Assembly (NCBI GenBank): GCA_014360985.1
Contig: JACIWK010000001.1
Location: 1 to 64,000 of the forward strand
Reading direction: 5' to 3'
DNA: 64,000 bases
Source: Candidatus Bipolaricaulota bacterium
Lineage (GTDB): Bacteria > Bipolaricaulota > Bipolaricaulia > Bipolaricaulales > Bipolaricaulaceae
Position 1 is the stretch's first letter; each line of letters begins with the position of its first letter. A program made the translations under genes and the position numbers. Shown in pieces: positions 34,690-42,887 of this stretch. The notes beneath the pieces were generated by a model that worked only from the letters and a program-made list of their open reading frames with translations, made no database searches and was not told the origin of the DNA.

Positions 34690-35358
34690 TCATCTCTTTC
34701 GCTTCAGGATCACCTCGTCGCCCACGCGGAGATCCACCGTGGCGTACTCGGCAAGCAGCCCTCGCTCCCATAACTCCTCCAGGATAGCAAGACGTTCCCC
34801 CAGTTGGCTAATCTCCCCCAGGAGGAGGGTCGGGGACCCATCTCCTTTGGCTATGACATCGGTGGGATCCGAAACATCAAACATCGGGAACCTCTCCTGG
34901 ACGGCAGGGGAGAGCTGGGCCACGGCGCGCGCGGCCCGCACCGCCTCCAGGGCCACCCGCTCCCCCGCCCGGGGGACACCCACCACCGCCGGCGCCACCC
35001 CCGGCTCGAGGATGACCCCCTCGGCGTCCACCCATACCGCCTCCCCGCTCGCCAGTCGCACCTCCACAGCCGGTTCCCTCTCTTTAATCTCCACTTCCAC
35101 CCGCTTCCCGAGCGGGCGAACCCGAACCTTCGCCTCCAAAACACGGGGGTCGCTTCGAATCCAGTCGCGTATTCCCCCCGTTTGTAATCGAAGTACATTA
35201 GCACCGAGCAGAATCCCTGTCAACTGTTCGGCGGCGACGTAGCGGGTTGAGGAGACCCACACCTCCTCAACCCGCCACCATCCGCCCCAGCGGAAGGAAG
35301 CGAAGAGCAAGATGAGGAGAGAACAAAGGACGCACCCCAGCCGTGCGGCCCAGATCAC
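34690..35358 (-). CDS. ftsQ: Cell division protein FtsQ/DivIB
   Basis: The 222-residue bitopic membrane protein has a short cytoplasmic N-terminus, one transmembrane helix (LGCVLCSLLILLFASF near residues 7-22) and a POTRA-type domain (about 30-95, with VWVSSTRYVAAEQLTGIL and LGKRVEVEIKEREPAVEV). A beta domain follows to the end. The sequence is divergent, but position and layout support FtsQ, which links early and late divisome proteins. The GTG start overlaps the murB stop (GTGA), so the two are translationally coupled. Confidence 0.85.
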   Translation of the reverse strand: MIWAARLGCVLCSLLILLFASFRWGGWWRVEEVWVSSTRYVAAEQLTGILLGANVLRLQTGGIRDWIRSDPRVLEAKVRVRPLGKRVEVEIKEREPAVEVRLASGEAVWVDAEGVILEPGVAPAVVGVPRAGERVALEAVRAARAVAQLSPAVQERFPMFDVSDPTDVIAKGDGSPTLLLGEISQLGERLAILEELWERGLLAEYATVDLRVGDEVILKRKR

Positions 35359-36236
35359 TCCCCCACGACCTCAAGCTCCAGGCGGAGCCAGACCCCGAAC
35401 CGACGCGCCACGCGATCCTGGACCTCGTCGACCAGTTCCAGAACCTCGGCTGCGCGAGCCCGCCCGAGGTTGCAGATGAAATTCGCATGCCGCTCCGAGA
35501 CCACGGCATCGCCGATCCGCATCCCCTTGAGGCCGCACTGGTCGATCATCCATCCCGCCGACCGACCGGCGGAGGGGTTGCGGAACACGCACCCTGCCGA
35601 CGGAAGCTGTGGCTGGGTCCGCGCCCGCTCCGCGAGGAGGGGGGACAGGTCCTGAACGGGCTGAAGCCGCACGCCGACCGCGACCACGGGCAGCCGCAGC
35701 CGACGGAACACGGAATCCCGATAGGAGAAGCCGCATTCGTCCAGAGAGAAGGTGTGGAGGCGCCCCGTGGGGAGAAGGGCCTGCACCCACTCCAGCTGAT
35801 CGGCGATGGCGCCGTACCTCGTCCCGGCATTCATCGCCACGGCTCCCCCCACCGTGCCGGGGATCCCCGCGAGCTTCCACGCCCCGCGCCGGGCGACCCG
35901 GGCCAGGGACACCCCCGCCCCGACCCGTAGAATCCCTTCCTCCTCGTGCCAGGAGCGCAGGGCCGCCGTGGACAGGACCAAGCCGGGGAAGCCCCGATCG
36001 GGGACGAGGAGCTTGGATCCCCCGCCCAGGATGAGCCAGGGGAACCCGTGGGCCCGGGCCCGCACCACGGCCTCGCCGAGCGCGTCCGATGTCGTCGGAC
36101 GGTAGAGGGCGAACGCCTTCCCACCGATCCGGAACGTGGTATGGGGGGCGAGGGGCTCCTCGACCCCCACCTCACCCGGGAGGTCCCTCAAGATCCGGAG
36201 GAGAGCCCGCGCGCCATCTCCCGGGCCAGTTTCCAT
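35355..36236 (-). CDS. murB: UDP-N-acetylenolpyruvoylglucosamine reductase MurB
   Basis: The 293-residue FAD enzyme reduces UDP-GlcNAc-enolpyruvate to UDP-MurNAc with NADPH. The FAD-binding segments are TTFRIGGKAFALYRP (near 34-48), LILGGGSKLLVPD (68-80) and GIPGTVGGAVAMNAG near residue 125. The active site includes YRDSVFR and AGCVFRNPSAGRSAGWMID, with Cys216 in the place of the Ser/Cys proton donor, and the late Glu in VSERHANFI. Length and layout match short-type MurB. The ATG lies within the end of murC (49-base overlap), so a later start is possible, though the N-terminal residues look native. Confidence 0.93.
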   Translation of the reverse strand: METGPGDGARALLRILRDLPGEVGVEEPLAPHTTFRIGGKAFALYRPTTSDALGEAVVRARAHGFPWLILGGGSKLLVPDRGFPGLVLSTAALRSWHEEEGILRVGAGVSLARVARRGAWKLAGIPGTVGGAVAMNAGTRYGAIADQLEWVQALLPTGRLHTFSLDECGFSYRDSVFRRLRLPVVAVGVRLQPVQDLSPLLAERARTQPQLPSAGCVFRNPSAGRSAGWMIDQCGLKGMRIGDAVVSERHANFICNLGRARAAEVLELVDEVQDRVARRFGVWLRLELEVVGE

Positions 36237-37540
36237 ATGTCCCCTGCACCGAAACACGCCACCACGTCCCCGGGCTGGATCTCCTCCGCTGCGGCATCGA
36301 GCGCCGCGCTGAGGGTAGGGCGGTACACGGCCCATCCCCCAGCCTGCCGGACCGCATCCGCCACCTCGCGCCCCGTCACCCCGGGGATCGACCGCTCGAA
36401 CGCCGGGTAGACCCGCGACACCACGACGCGGTCCGCACGAGAGAGCACGGCCCCGAACGCGCCGGCGAGGGCTTGAGTGCGGGAGTAGCGATGGGGTTGG
36501 AAGATCGCCACGATCCGCCGATCCGGCCACCCCCGGCGCAGGGCGTCCAGCCCCGCTGCGACCTCGGTGGGATGATGGGCGTAGTCGTCCACGACGAGGT
36601 ATCCGTTCTCCTCGAGGATCTCCAGCCGCCGCCGCGGTCGGGTGGCCGTGGCCAGCGCGGGCAGGAGGTCGCGGGGAGGGATCCCGATGAGGAGCCCGGC
36701 TGCGATCGCGCCCAGAGCGTTGCGCACGTTGTGTGGGCCGGGGCCGGGGGCCTCGACCTCCCCGATCTTCTTCCCGCGCAGGTGGAGCTCGAAACCCGTC
36801 TTCCCCCGGCGGTACTCCGCACCCACCGCCTGCAGGTCGGCGTGAGGGGAGAAGCCGAACGTCAACGCGCGATGCCGGGACCGAGCGACATCGAGGGCGA
36901 CCGGGTCGTCGGCACAGACCGCGGCCTGTTCGGCTCGAGCGAGGAACGTCGCGAACGCCTTCTTCAGACCGCCGAACCCACCATAGGTGTGGACGTGGTC
37001 CGTGTCCACCGACGTCAACACGGCCACCCGCGGCGTGAGACCGACGAACCGTCCGTCCGACTCGTCGATCTCGGCCACGAACGGCTTCCCCTGCCCGAGG
37101 ACCGCCGACGGGGAGCCGGGCACCTCCCCTCCCACGTAATACCCTCCCTCTCCCGTCACGGTGGCCACGAGGTGGGCGGCCCAGCTCGTGGTGGTGGTCT
37201 TGCCATGGGTCCCCACCACCGCGACGAGGTCCCGCCCCCGGGTGATCGCCCCCAGCGCGGGCAGCCGCGGCCACCGCGGAACGCCGCGCGCGGCCTGCAC
37301 CTCCAGGTTGCCCGGCGCGATGGCCGATGAGTACACGAGGACATCCAGACGGTCCGGCAGGTTCTCCACCCGGTGCCCGACGCTCACCTCGGCCCACGCC
37401 CGGAGGGCCGCCATGCGGGACGAATCCCGGATGTCGGACCCAGAAACCGTAGCCCCTCCCTCCCGCAGAAGCTGGGCCAGCGCTGCCATCCCTTCCCCCC
37501 CGATCCCCACAAGGTGAACCCGCCCTGCGAAGCCGTTCAT
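36188..37540 (-). CDS. murC: UDP-N-acetylmuramate-L-alanine ligase MurC
   Basis: The 450-residue Mur ligase adds L-Ala to UDP-MurNAc. The N-terminal domain has HLVGIGGEGMAALAQLL, where family members usually read GIGGxGM. The ATPase domain has the P-loop VVGTHGKTTTTSW near residue 110 and the EIDESDGRFVGL segment. The C-terminal domain has VDDYAHHPTEVAAGLDALR and FQPHRYSRT. All Mur-ligase invariants appear present. The ATG overlaps the murG stop (ATGA) and is preceded by GGAGGAG. It is the MurC step in a cluster that also encodes MurB, MurD and MurG. Confidence 0.95.
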   Translation of the reverse strand: MNGFAGRVHLVGIGGEGMAALAQLLREGGATVSGSDIRDSSRMAALRAWAEVSVGHRVENLPDRLDVLVYSSAIAPGNLEVQAARGVPRWPRLPALGAITRGRDLVAVVGTHGKTTTTSWAAHLVATVTGEGGYYVGGEVPGSPSAVLGQGKPFVAEIDESDGRFVGLTPRVAVLTSVDTDHVHTYGGFGGLKKAFATFLARAEQAAVCADDPVALDVARSRHRALTFGFSPHADLQAVGAEYRRGKTGFELHLRGKKIGEVEAPGPGPHNVRNALGAIAAGLLIGIPPRDLLPALATATRPRRRLEILEENGYLVVDDYAHHPTEVAAGLDALRRGWPDRRIVAIFQPHRYSRTQALAGAFGAVLSRADRVVVSRVYPAFERSIPGVTGREVADAVRQAGGWAVYRPTLSAALDAAAEEIQPGDVVACFGAGDIWKLAREMARGLSSGS

Positions 37541-38610
37541 GTTCTCTTCTCCTCCACGAGTGCGATGATTGCCGCTGCCGCTCGACGGGCCGCATCGGGC
37601 CGGGCGACCGCCCGCGCCGCCGCGGCCATTCGACGCAGCCTCTCCCCATCCCCCCACAGCTCGCGCACGAGCCGGCCCAGGTCCCAGAGGGCCGTTCCGT
37701 CCGTCGCGATGAGGCACCCCCCTCCCTCGGCGATCGCCCGTGCGTTGTCGTGCTGGTGGTGCCCTGCCGCACCGTCCCACGGGACGAACACGGCCGGGCG
37801 CCCCGCCGCCGCCACCTCGGCCACCGTGGTCGCCCCCGCTCGCGCCACGACGAGGCGAGCCCGGGAGAGGGCATCGGCAAACGGCTCTACGTACCTCACC
37901 ACCTCGGCCGCGACCCCCGCCTGAGCGAGGGCCGTCGCTACCTCCTCCGCCGGAGCCGCCCTCCCCACAACGAGCCGCATCCGGAGCCCAGGGGCACGCG
38001 CCAGATCCGGAGCGGCACGGACGATCGCGTCCACTAGGCGGCGCGACCCCAGCGACCCCCCCACTACGAGGAGCTCGTCCCCCAGCTGGGGGGAAAGGGC
38101 GGTCACCTCCTGCCGGACGGGATTTCCCGTCACACAGGCCTTCGCGCGGCGGGGCACGCCGCGGGTCGTGGGGAAAGAGAGGAGGACAAGGTCTGCTATC
38201 CTGGAGAGGAGCCGGTTGGAGAGCCCCATCCGTGCATTCTGTTCCTGGACCGCGATCGGAACCCGGTGGAGCCACGCGGCGACGAGCGGGGAGAACGCGG
38301 CATGCCCCCCTGTTCCAAGGACGACATCGGGCCGAAACCGGCGCACGATGGTCACCGCACGGAGGAGTCCCCCCGCCGCCTGGGCGAGGGCCATCGGCCA
38401 CGTCCAGGGCCGGTGGCGGTCGATCCCCCGCGAGCGAAGGGGGAAGAACTCGATCCACGGGCGTTGGCGGGCGACCGTCGCCTCCACCCCGGTGGGATTC
38501 CCCACCCACCCCGCGCCAGAGAGGGCGCCCCGCGCCCGCAGCTCGTCGAGCACGGCCAGGGCGGGGTACACGTGGCCCCCTGTTCCACCTGCGGCCACGA
38601 GCACCCTCAT
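37537..38610 (-). CDS. murG: UDP-GlcNAc:lipid I N-acetylglucosaminyltransferase MurG
   Basis: The 357-residue peripheral membrane GT-B enzyme converts lipid I to lipid II on the inner membrane face. It starts with AAGGTGGHVYPALAVLDEL, the first glycine loop. It contains DVVLGTGGHAAFSPLVAAW, then QEQNARMGLSNRLL, and the second domain begins near VVGGSLGSRRL. The donor-sugar site has RAGATTVAEVAAAGRPAVFVP and HQHDNARAI. The ATG overlaps the ftsW stop (ATGA), giving tight coupling. Length is normal. Confidence 0.95.
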   Translation of the reverse strand: MRVLVAAGGTGGHVYPALAVLDELRARGALSGAGWVGNPTGVEATVARQRPWIEFFPLRSRGIDRHRPWTWPMALAQAAGGLLRAVTIVRRFRPDVVLGTGGHAAFSPLVAAWLHRVPIAVQEQNARMGLSNRLLSRIADLVLLSFPTTRGVPRRAKACVTGNPVRQEVTALSPQLGDELLVVGGSLGSRRLVDAIVRAAPDLARAPGLRMRLVVGRAAPAEEVATALAQAGVAAEVVRYVEPFADALSRARLVVARAGATTVAEVAAAGRPAVFVPWDGAAGHHQHDNARAIAEGGGCLIATDGTALWDLGRLVRELWGDGERLRRMAAAARAVARPDAARRAAAAIIALVEEKRT

Positions 38611-39740
38611 CCCCTCACTCCCGGAACGAGGACCCCCACCGGGGACTGGCGGGCGGCACGGGCCACGCCGAGGATGAGCCCCCCCAACATCAGGCTCACC
38701 ATGAGGGAGGAGCCGCCGTAGCTCAGGAAGGGGAGGGTCAACCCCGTCACCGGCATCACCCCCACCGTCACCGCCAGGTTGAGGAGGGCCTGGAACCCAA
38801 GGAGGAACGAGGCCCCCCACGCGTAGAGGGCCCCCAGCTTATCTGGCGCCCGCCGGGCCACGCAGAACCCGAGCGCCACGAGGAGCCCGAGAAGGGCGAT
38901 CACGGACAGGGACCCCACGAGCCCCGTCTCCTCCGCCACCACCGCGAACAGGAAGTCGTTGTGGGCCGCCGGGAGATAGAACAGCTTCGCCCGCGACGCC
39001 CCGATCCCCCGGCCGAACACCCCACCCGAACCCACCGCGAGAAGAGACTGGAACGTCTGATAGGCGTAGGTATCTCGGTACGAATCGGGGTTGAGGAAGG
39101 CGACGAACCGCTCGAGCCGGTAGCGAGCGAGGAACAGGACCACGCCGGCTACGGGAAGCGCGCCGGCGAGGGTGAGAAGGAGATGGCGCATGGGGATGCC
39201 CCCCACCCAGAGGAGGAACGCCACTGTGACCGCGTACACGGCGAGCATCCCCGAATCGGGCTGGAGGAGCAGTACCATCCCGAACGCCGCCAGCACGAGG
39301 AGGTAGGGAAGAACCCCCGCGCGGTAGCTCGCTACGCGATCCCCGCGCCGGACGAGGGAGCCCGCAACGTACAGGACGAGGGCCACCTTCCCCACCTCCG
39401 AGGGCTGGAATGGGAACGGGCCCAACCGCAACCAGCGCGATCCCTCGGCAAGCGGGGGGATGAGGGTCAGGCAGAGGAGAACGAACGCGCCCCCCAGCAG
39501 GAGATCATCGATCCTGCTCCACACGTGGTAGTCCACCCGCCATAGCACGACGAGGGCCACTAACCCGACCACGCCCCCGATGATCTGTCGCTTGAGGAGG
39601 GCCCACGGGTCCCCGGTCAAGCGCAGCGAGAGGGGAAAGCTCGCGGAGTACACGAACAGGAACCCCGCCAGGAGCAAAAAAGCGAGGACGACCGCGACCT
39701 TGCCCTCCAGGCTCCCCATGGCGAAGGTAGTGTTGCGCAC
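38607..39740 (-). CDS. ftsW: SEDS-family peptidoglycan polymerase FtsW
   Basis: The 377-residue protein has about ten transmembrane helices. Family marks are present: YSASFP in the first helix-loop region, GSRWLRLGPFPFQPSEVGKVAL with the conserved Gln-Pro-Ser near residue 115, QPDSGMLAV near 160, the big loop with GIGASRAKLFYLPAAHNDFLFAVVAEE, and TGLTLPFLSYGGSS near the end. SEDS proteins polymerise glycan strands from lipid II with a partner class-B PBP. The position between murD and murG fits FtsW rather than RodA. No PBP3 gene is in the window. The GTG start has a GAGGGG site four bases upstream. Confidence 0.93.
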   Translation of the reverse strand: MRNTTFAMGSLEGKVAVVLAFLLLAGFLFVYSASFPLSLRLTGDPWALLKRQIIGGVVGLVALVVLWRVDYHVWSRIDDLLLGGAFVLLCLTLIPPLAEGSRWLRLGPFPFQPSEVGKVALVLYVAGSLVRRGDRVASYRAGVLPYLLVLAAFGMVLLLQPDSGMLAVYAVTVAFLLWVGGIPMRHLLLTLAGALPVAGVVLFLARYRLERFVAFLNPDSYRDTYAYQTFQSLLAVGSGGVFGRGIGASRAKLFYLPAAHNDFLFAVVAEETGLVGSLSVIALLGLLVALGFCVARRAPDKLGALYAWGASFLLGFQALLNLAVTVGVMPVTGLTLPFLSYGGSSLMVSLMLGGLILGVARAARQSPVGVLVPGVRG

Positions 39741-39836
39741 ATGTCCCCTCGGCCAAAGGACCGCGGGGGTGGTCCCCCCGGCTATCGTTCCCTCTCCGAG
39801 GTGCCCACTGTCCCTCGGCGGGGGGACAGGGGCCGC

Positions 39837-41117
39837 TCACCGTGCGGCGAGGGCGGCGAACGCCCGCTGGAACGCTTCCCCCCTCTGGGCGTAGTCCCGG
39901 AACTGGTCGAAGCTCGCACACGCCGGGGACAGGAGCACGGTGTCCCCCGGCTGGACGAGGCGGTACGCCCGCCGGAGCGCGTCTGCGGGGTCGTCCGCCA
40001 GGTCGCAGGGAACCCCCGCGGAGGCGAGGAGATGGGCGAAGTAGGCCTGGGACTCCCCGATGAGGACGCACGCCCGGACCTTGTCCCGGACGAGCGGGAC
40101 GAGGACCTCGTACCCTCCCCCCTTGAGGCGCCCGCCGAGGATGAGCACCACCCGGCCGGAGATCGCCGCCAATGCGGCGGCCGTGGCGTGGGCGTTCGTC
40201 CCCTTGGAGTCGTCCACGAACGGGATCCCCCCGATCTCCCCCACCCGCTGGAGCCGATGCGGCTGGTGGAGGGCCGGCGCGACCTCGCTGTAGGGGGGAG
40301 GAGAAGCCTCAAGACCGGGAAACGCCGCAACTGCGGCGGCCCACGCGGCCCGCAGGTCATCCTGAAGGTGGACGGGGAGCCCCTCCCCCCAACCGGGAGG
40401 AAGCTCCACTCGACCGTAGTCGACATGGCGGGCACGAGGCGCAGTCCAAGAGAGGATCTCCCGTCCAAGGATCGCCGTGTCCCCCTCCCGCTGGCGGGCG
40501 AGGATCCGCGCCTTGGCCGCGAAGTACGCGGCGAGGGTTCCATGGTGGTCGAGGTGGTCCGGGGCGAAGTTGAGCCACACGGCGACGGTGGGGCGGAACA
40601 CCGCCGTCCACTCGAGCTGGTACGAGCTCACCTCGAGCACCCACGGCCGACCGGAGACGGCGTCCACGGTGGAGATCGCCGGGCACCCGATGTTCCCCGC
40701 CACGACAGGGGCGAGCCCCCCCGCGCGGAGGATCGCCGCGACGAGCTCGACGGTGGTCGATTTCCCGTTCGTCCCGGTGACGGCGATCACGGCCGTCGGC
40801 CTCGCGAGGCGAAACGCGAGCTCGATCTCCGACCAGAGGGGGGTCTTCCTCCTCCGCGCCTCCGCAAGGATCGGGCACGTAGGGGGAACGCCTGGGCTGG
40901 GGACGATGAGATCGGTCGCGAGGAGGCGCGAGGTGTGCCCTCCCTCCTCCCATGCGGCCCCCTGTTCGGCGAGGAACGCCCGCTCGCCGGGGGAGAGGGA
41001 ACGCACCTCGGAGAGGAAGAGGGATACCCCCAGGGGGGCGAGGGCGTCCACGAGGGCCCGCCCCGTCCGGGCGAGGCCGACCACCCCCACCCGCCGGAAC
41101 GGAAACGGCCACTCCAT
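39837..41117 (-). CDS. murD: UDP-N-acetylmuramoylalanine-D-glutamate ligase MurD
   Basis: The 426-residue Mur ligase adds D-Glu to UDP-MurNAc-L-Ala. The N-terminal Rossmann-type domain begins VGVVGLARTGRALVDAL. The ATPase P-loop is VTGTNGKSTTVELV near residue 112. Further Mur-ligase segments are EVSSYQLEW, NFAPDHLDHHG, FVDDSKGTNAHATAAAL and LILGG, and the C-terminal domain ends LLSPACASFDQFRDYAQRGEAF (given as a span of 22 residues near 392-413). The ATG overlaps the stop of the upstream gene (TGATG). A 96-base gap to ftsW is the largest in the cluster and could hold an internal promoter. Confidence 0.94.
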   Translation of the reverse strand: MEWPFPFRRVGVVGLARTGRALVDALAPLGVSLFLSEVRSLSPGERAFLAEQGAAWEEGGHTSRLLATDLIVPSPGVPPTCPILAEARRRKTPLWSEIELAFRLARPTAVIAVTGTNGKSTTVELVAAILRAGGLAPVVAGNIGCPAISTVDAVSGRPWVLEVSSYQLEWTAVFRPTVAVWLNFAPDHLDHHGTLAAYFAAKARILARQREGDTAILGREILSWTAPRARHVDYGRVELPPGWGEGLPVHLQDDLRAAWAAAVAAFPGLEASPPPYSEVAPALHQPHRLQRVGEIGGIPFVDDSKGTNAHATAAALAAISGRVVLILGGRLKGGGYEVLVPLVRDKVRACVLIGESQAYFAHLLASAGVPCDLADDPADALRRAYRLVQPGDTVLLSPACASFDQFRDYAQRGEAFQRAFAALAAR

Positions 41118-42028
41118 CAGTCGCGCAGCACAGATTGCAGCCGCTGTTCGAGGACGAGATCCGGCGAGAACCGCTCCAGCCCGAGGCAATGGGCCGCGAC
41201 CTGGAGCAGCGCATCCTCGGGGACCAACCCCACGATCTCCGTCCCCACGATGGGGACCCCGAACCGCCTCGCCTCGCTCCGCACGAGCTCGAGGACGCGG
41301 AGGAGGGGGGTCTTCTTGTAGTTCGTGAGGTTCATCGACACCTGGACGATCCCTCGCTCGCCCAGGCTCAGCCCCAACGCCTTCACATGGCGCAGGCCGC
41401 CGGACGAGCCGCGGACGGCGCGGGCGATCGCCTTGGCGACCGAAAGGTCCGCCGTGCCCAGGTTCACGTTGAACGCGATCAGGAACTCCCGCGCTCCGAT
41501 CGCGGTGGCCCCCGCGGTGGGATGGACAGCCCGCTCCCCGAAGTCGGGGGCCCACTCCTCTTCCTGGATCTTCGCCGCGAACCCCTCGAACTCCCCCCGC
41601 CGGATCTGGGCGAGATCCCGACACTGGGGCCGCGTGGCCGCTTCCTCGTAGAGGTACACGGGGACCCGAAACCGTTCCCACACCTCCCGCCCAACCCGCC
41701 GGGCGAGGTCCACGCAGTCGGCCATCGTCACCCCCCGCACCGGCACGAACGGGACGACGTCCACCGCCCCCATCCGCGGATGCTCCCCGCGGTGGCGGCG
41801 GAGGTCGATCCGGGGCAGCGCTGCCGAAAACAGGCGGAGGATCGCATCCGCCACCCCGTCCGGGTCCCCCACAACCGTGAACACGGTCCGGTGATGATCG
41901 GGGTCCGACTGAACGTCGAGGAGGCGCACCGTGGGCACTTCCCCCAGCGCGGACGCGAGGGCCTCGATCACCGCCCGATCCCGACCCTCCGAGACGTTCG
42001 GCACCGACTCCACAAGACGGTCCCTCAT
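41117..42028 (-). CDS. Glutamate formiminotransferase / FTCD N-terminal-type protein
   Basis: The 303-residue protein matches the formiminotransferase part of FTCD: VPNVSEGRDRAVIEAL at the N-terminus, DPDHHRTVFTVVG near residue 42, DLRRHRGEHPRMGAVDVVPFVPV near 75-97 with the catalytic His, and VSMNLTNYKKTPLL near residue 235. The family transfers the formimino group from formiminoglutamate to tetrahydrofolate in histidine breakdown. Single-domain relatives in thermophiles and acetogens may act as other folate-linked enzymes. Its place inside a peptidoglycan/division operon is unusual. GGGAGGG precedes the ATG. It is coupled to murD by a one-base overlap. Confidence 0.88.
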   Translation of the reverse strand: MRDRLVESVPNVSEGRDRAVIEALASALGEVPTVRLLDVQSDPDHHRTVFTVVGDPDGVADAILRLFSAALPRIDLRRHRGEHPRMGAVDVVPFVPVRGVTMADCVDLARRVGREVWERFRVPVYLYEEAATRPQCRDLAQIRRGEFEGFAAKIQEEEWAPDFGERAVHPTAGATAIGAREFLIAFNVNLGTADLSVAKAIARAVRGSSGGLRHVKALGLSLGERGIVQVSMNLTNYKKTPLLRVLELVRSEARRFGVPIVGTEIVGLVPEDALLQVAAHCLGLERFSPDLVLEQRLQSVLRD

Positions 42029-42065
42029 CGCCCTCCCCGCTCCGCCGCCCCCCGGCGATCGATCC

Positions 42066-42845
42066 CTACGACGAGAACAGCCTCCACAGACGCCCCTCCA
42101 CGTCCGAGGACAGGTCGACCACGGTCGCCTCGCGGCGGAACACGACGACGTCCCTCGTCCGCAGGACGAGGTCGTAGCCCTGCTCTTTGGCGATCTGTTG
42201 GGAAATCTCGACGATCTTCACCGCCGCAACCTGGGTGAGGAGCTCGTCGAGCTGCTGCAGCGCGGTCTGAAGCTGCTGGAGGCGCTGGGCGAACCCCGTG
42301 GGGTCGAGGATTGTGACCTGGGCCTCCCTTACCGCCTTTTGGACCTCCGTTTCGAGGGGGACCGCCTGCGTGCGCAGGTTCTGCAGATCCGATCGCAGGG
42401 TGAGGAAGCCGGGAGAAGCGATCATCTTGTCGAGCATCGCCATGTTCACGGCCAGCGTCGCTTCGAGGAGCTCCGCCTGGAGCCGGAGGTATCGCTGCTG
42501 GTAGACCTCAGCCGTGATCCTCCCCGCGGCGTAGTCGGCCTGGAGGGCCTGGATGTCCTTCGTCTTCCCCTCCAACGCCGCCCGCTGGGTCTGGACCTGA
42601 GGCAGGAACACCTTCTGAAAAAGGGCCTCCGCGTCCACAACCCCCACCCGAAGCCCGGCCCCGCTCGCGGTGATCCCCGTGACCCGGGTCTCCAGTTCCT
42701 TCTGCCCACTCTCCACCTTCGCCACGCGGTCCGTGAGGGCGCCCACATCGCCCTTCGCGGGGAGGAGCAAGGTCCCCACGATGCCCCCCGCGAGCCCCAA
42801 CACCAGCGCGCCAACAAGCAGCCCTACGATCCACTGTGTCTTCAT
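42066..42845 (-). CDS. Skp/OmpH-like periplasmic chaperone, membrane-anchored
   Basis: The 259-residue protein has an N-terminal hydrophobic helix (IVGLLVGALVLGLAGGIVGTLLL, residues 6-28) that may be an uncleaved anchor. A short coiled coil (VAKVESGQKELETRV) follows, then the segment LRVGVVDAEALFQKVF, resembling the start of mature Skp (IAVVDxxxxF). A long helical region of about 110 residues rich in Gln, Leu and Ala fits the Skp tentacles, and a C-terminal strand pair (EQGYDLVLRTRDVVVFRR) resembles the Skp body. Skp holds unfolded outer-membrane proteins before BamA. The bamA gene lies 42 bases upstream in the same direction, which supports the assignment. It is larger than the 160-residue classical Skp. 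Confidence 0.75.
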   Translation of the reverse strand: MKTQWIVGLLVGALVLGLAGGIVGTLLLPAKGDVGALTDRVAKVESGQKELETRVTGITASGAGLRVGVVDAEALFQKVFLPQVQTQRAALEGKTKDIQALQADYAAGRITAEVYQQRYLRLQAELLEATLAVNMAMLDKMIASPGFLTLRSDLQNLRTQAVPLETEVQKAVREAQVTILDPTGFAQRLQQLQTALQQLDELLTQVAAVKIVEISQQIAKEQGYDLVLRTRDVVVFRREATVVDLSSDVEGRLWRLFSS

Positions 42846-42887
42846 CTCTCTCCTCCGTTGTGCTCAGTTTTCAGCGGCGTCGCCATC

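Noticed and set aside
37541-38509. Long in-frame extensions upstream of the murC, murB, murG and murD starts
   Set aside because: The reading frames stay open for hundreds of codons because of GC content. Homology begins at the chosen ATGs, which overlap the preceding stops or have ribosome binding sites.
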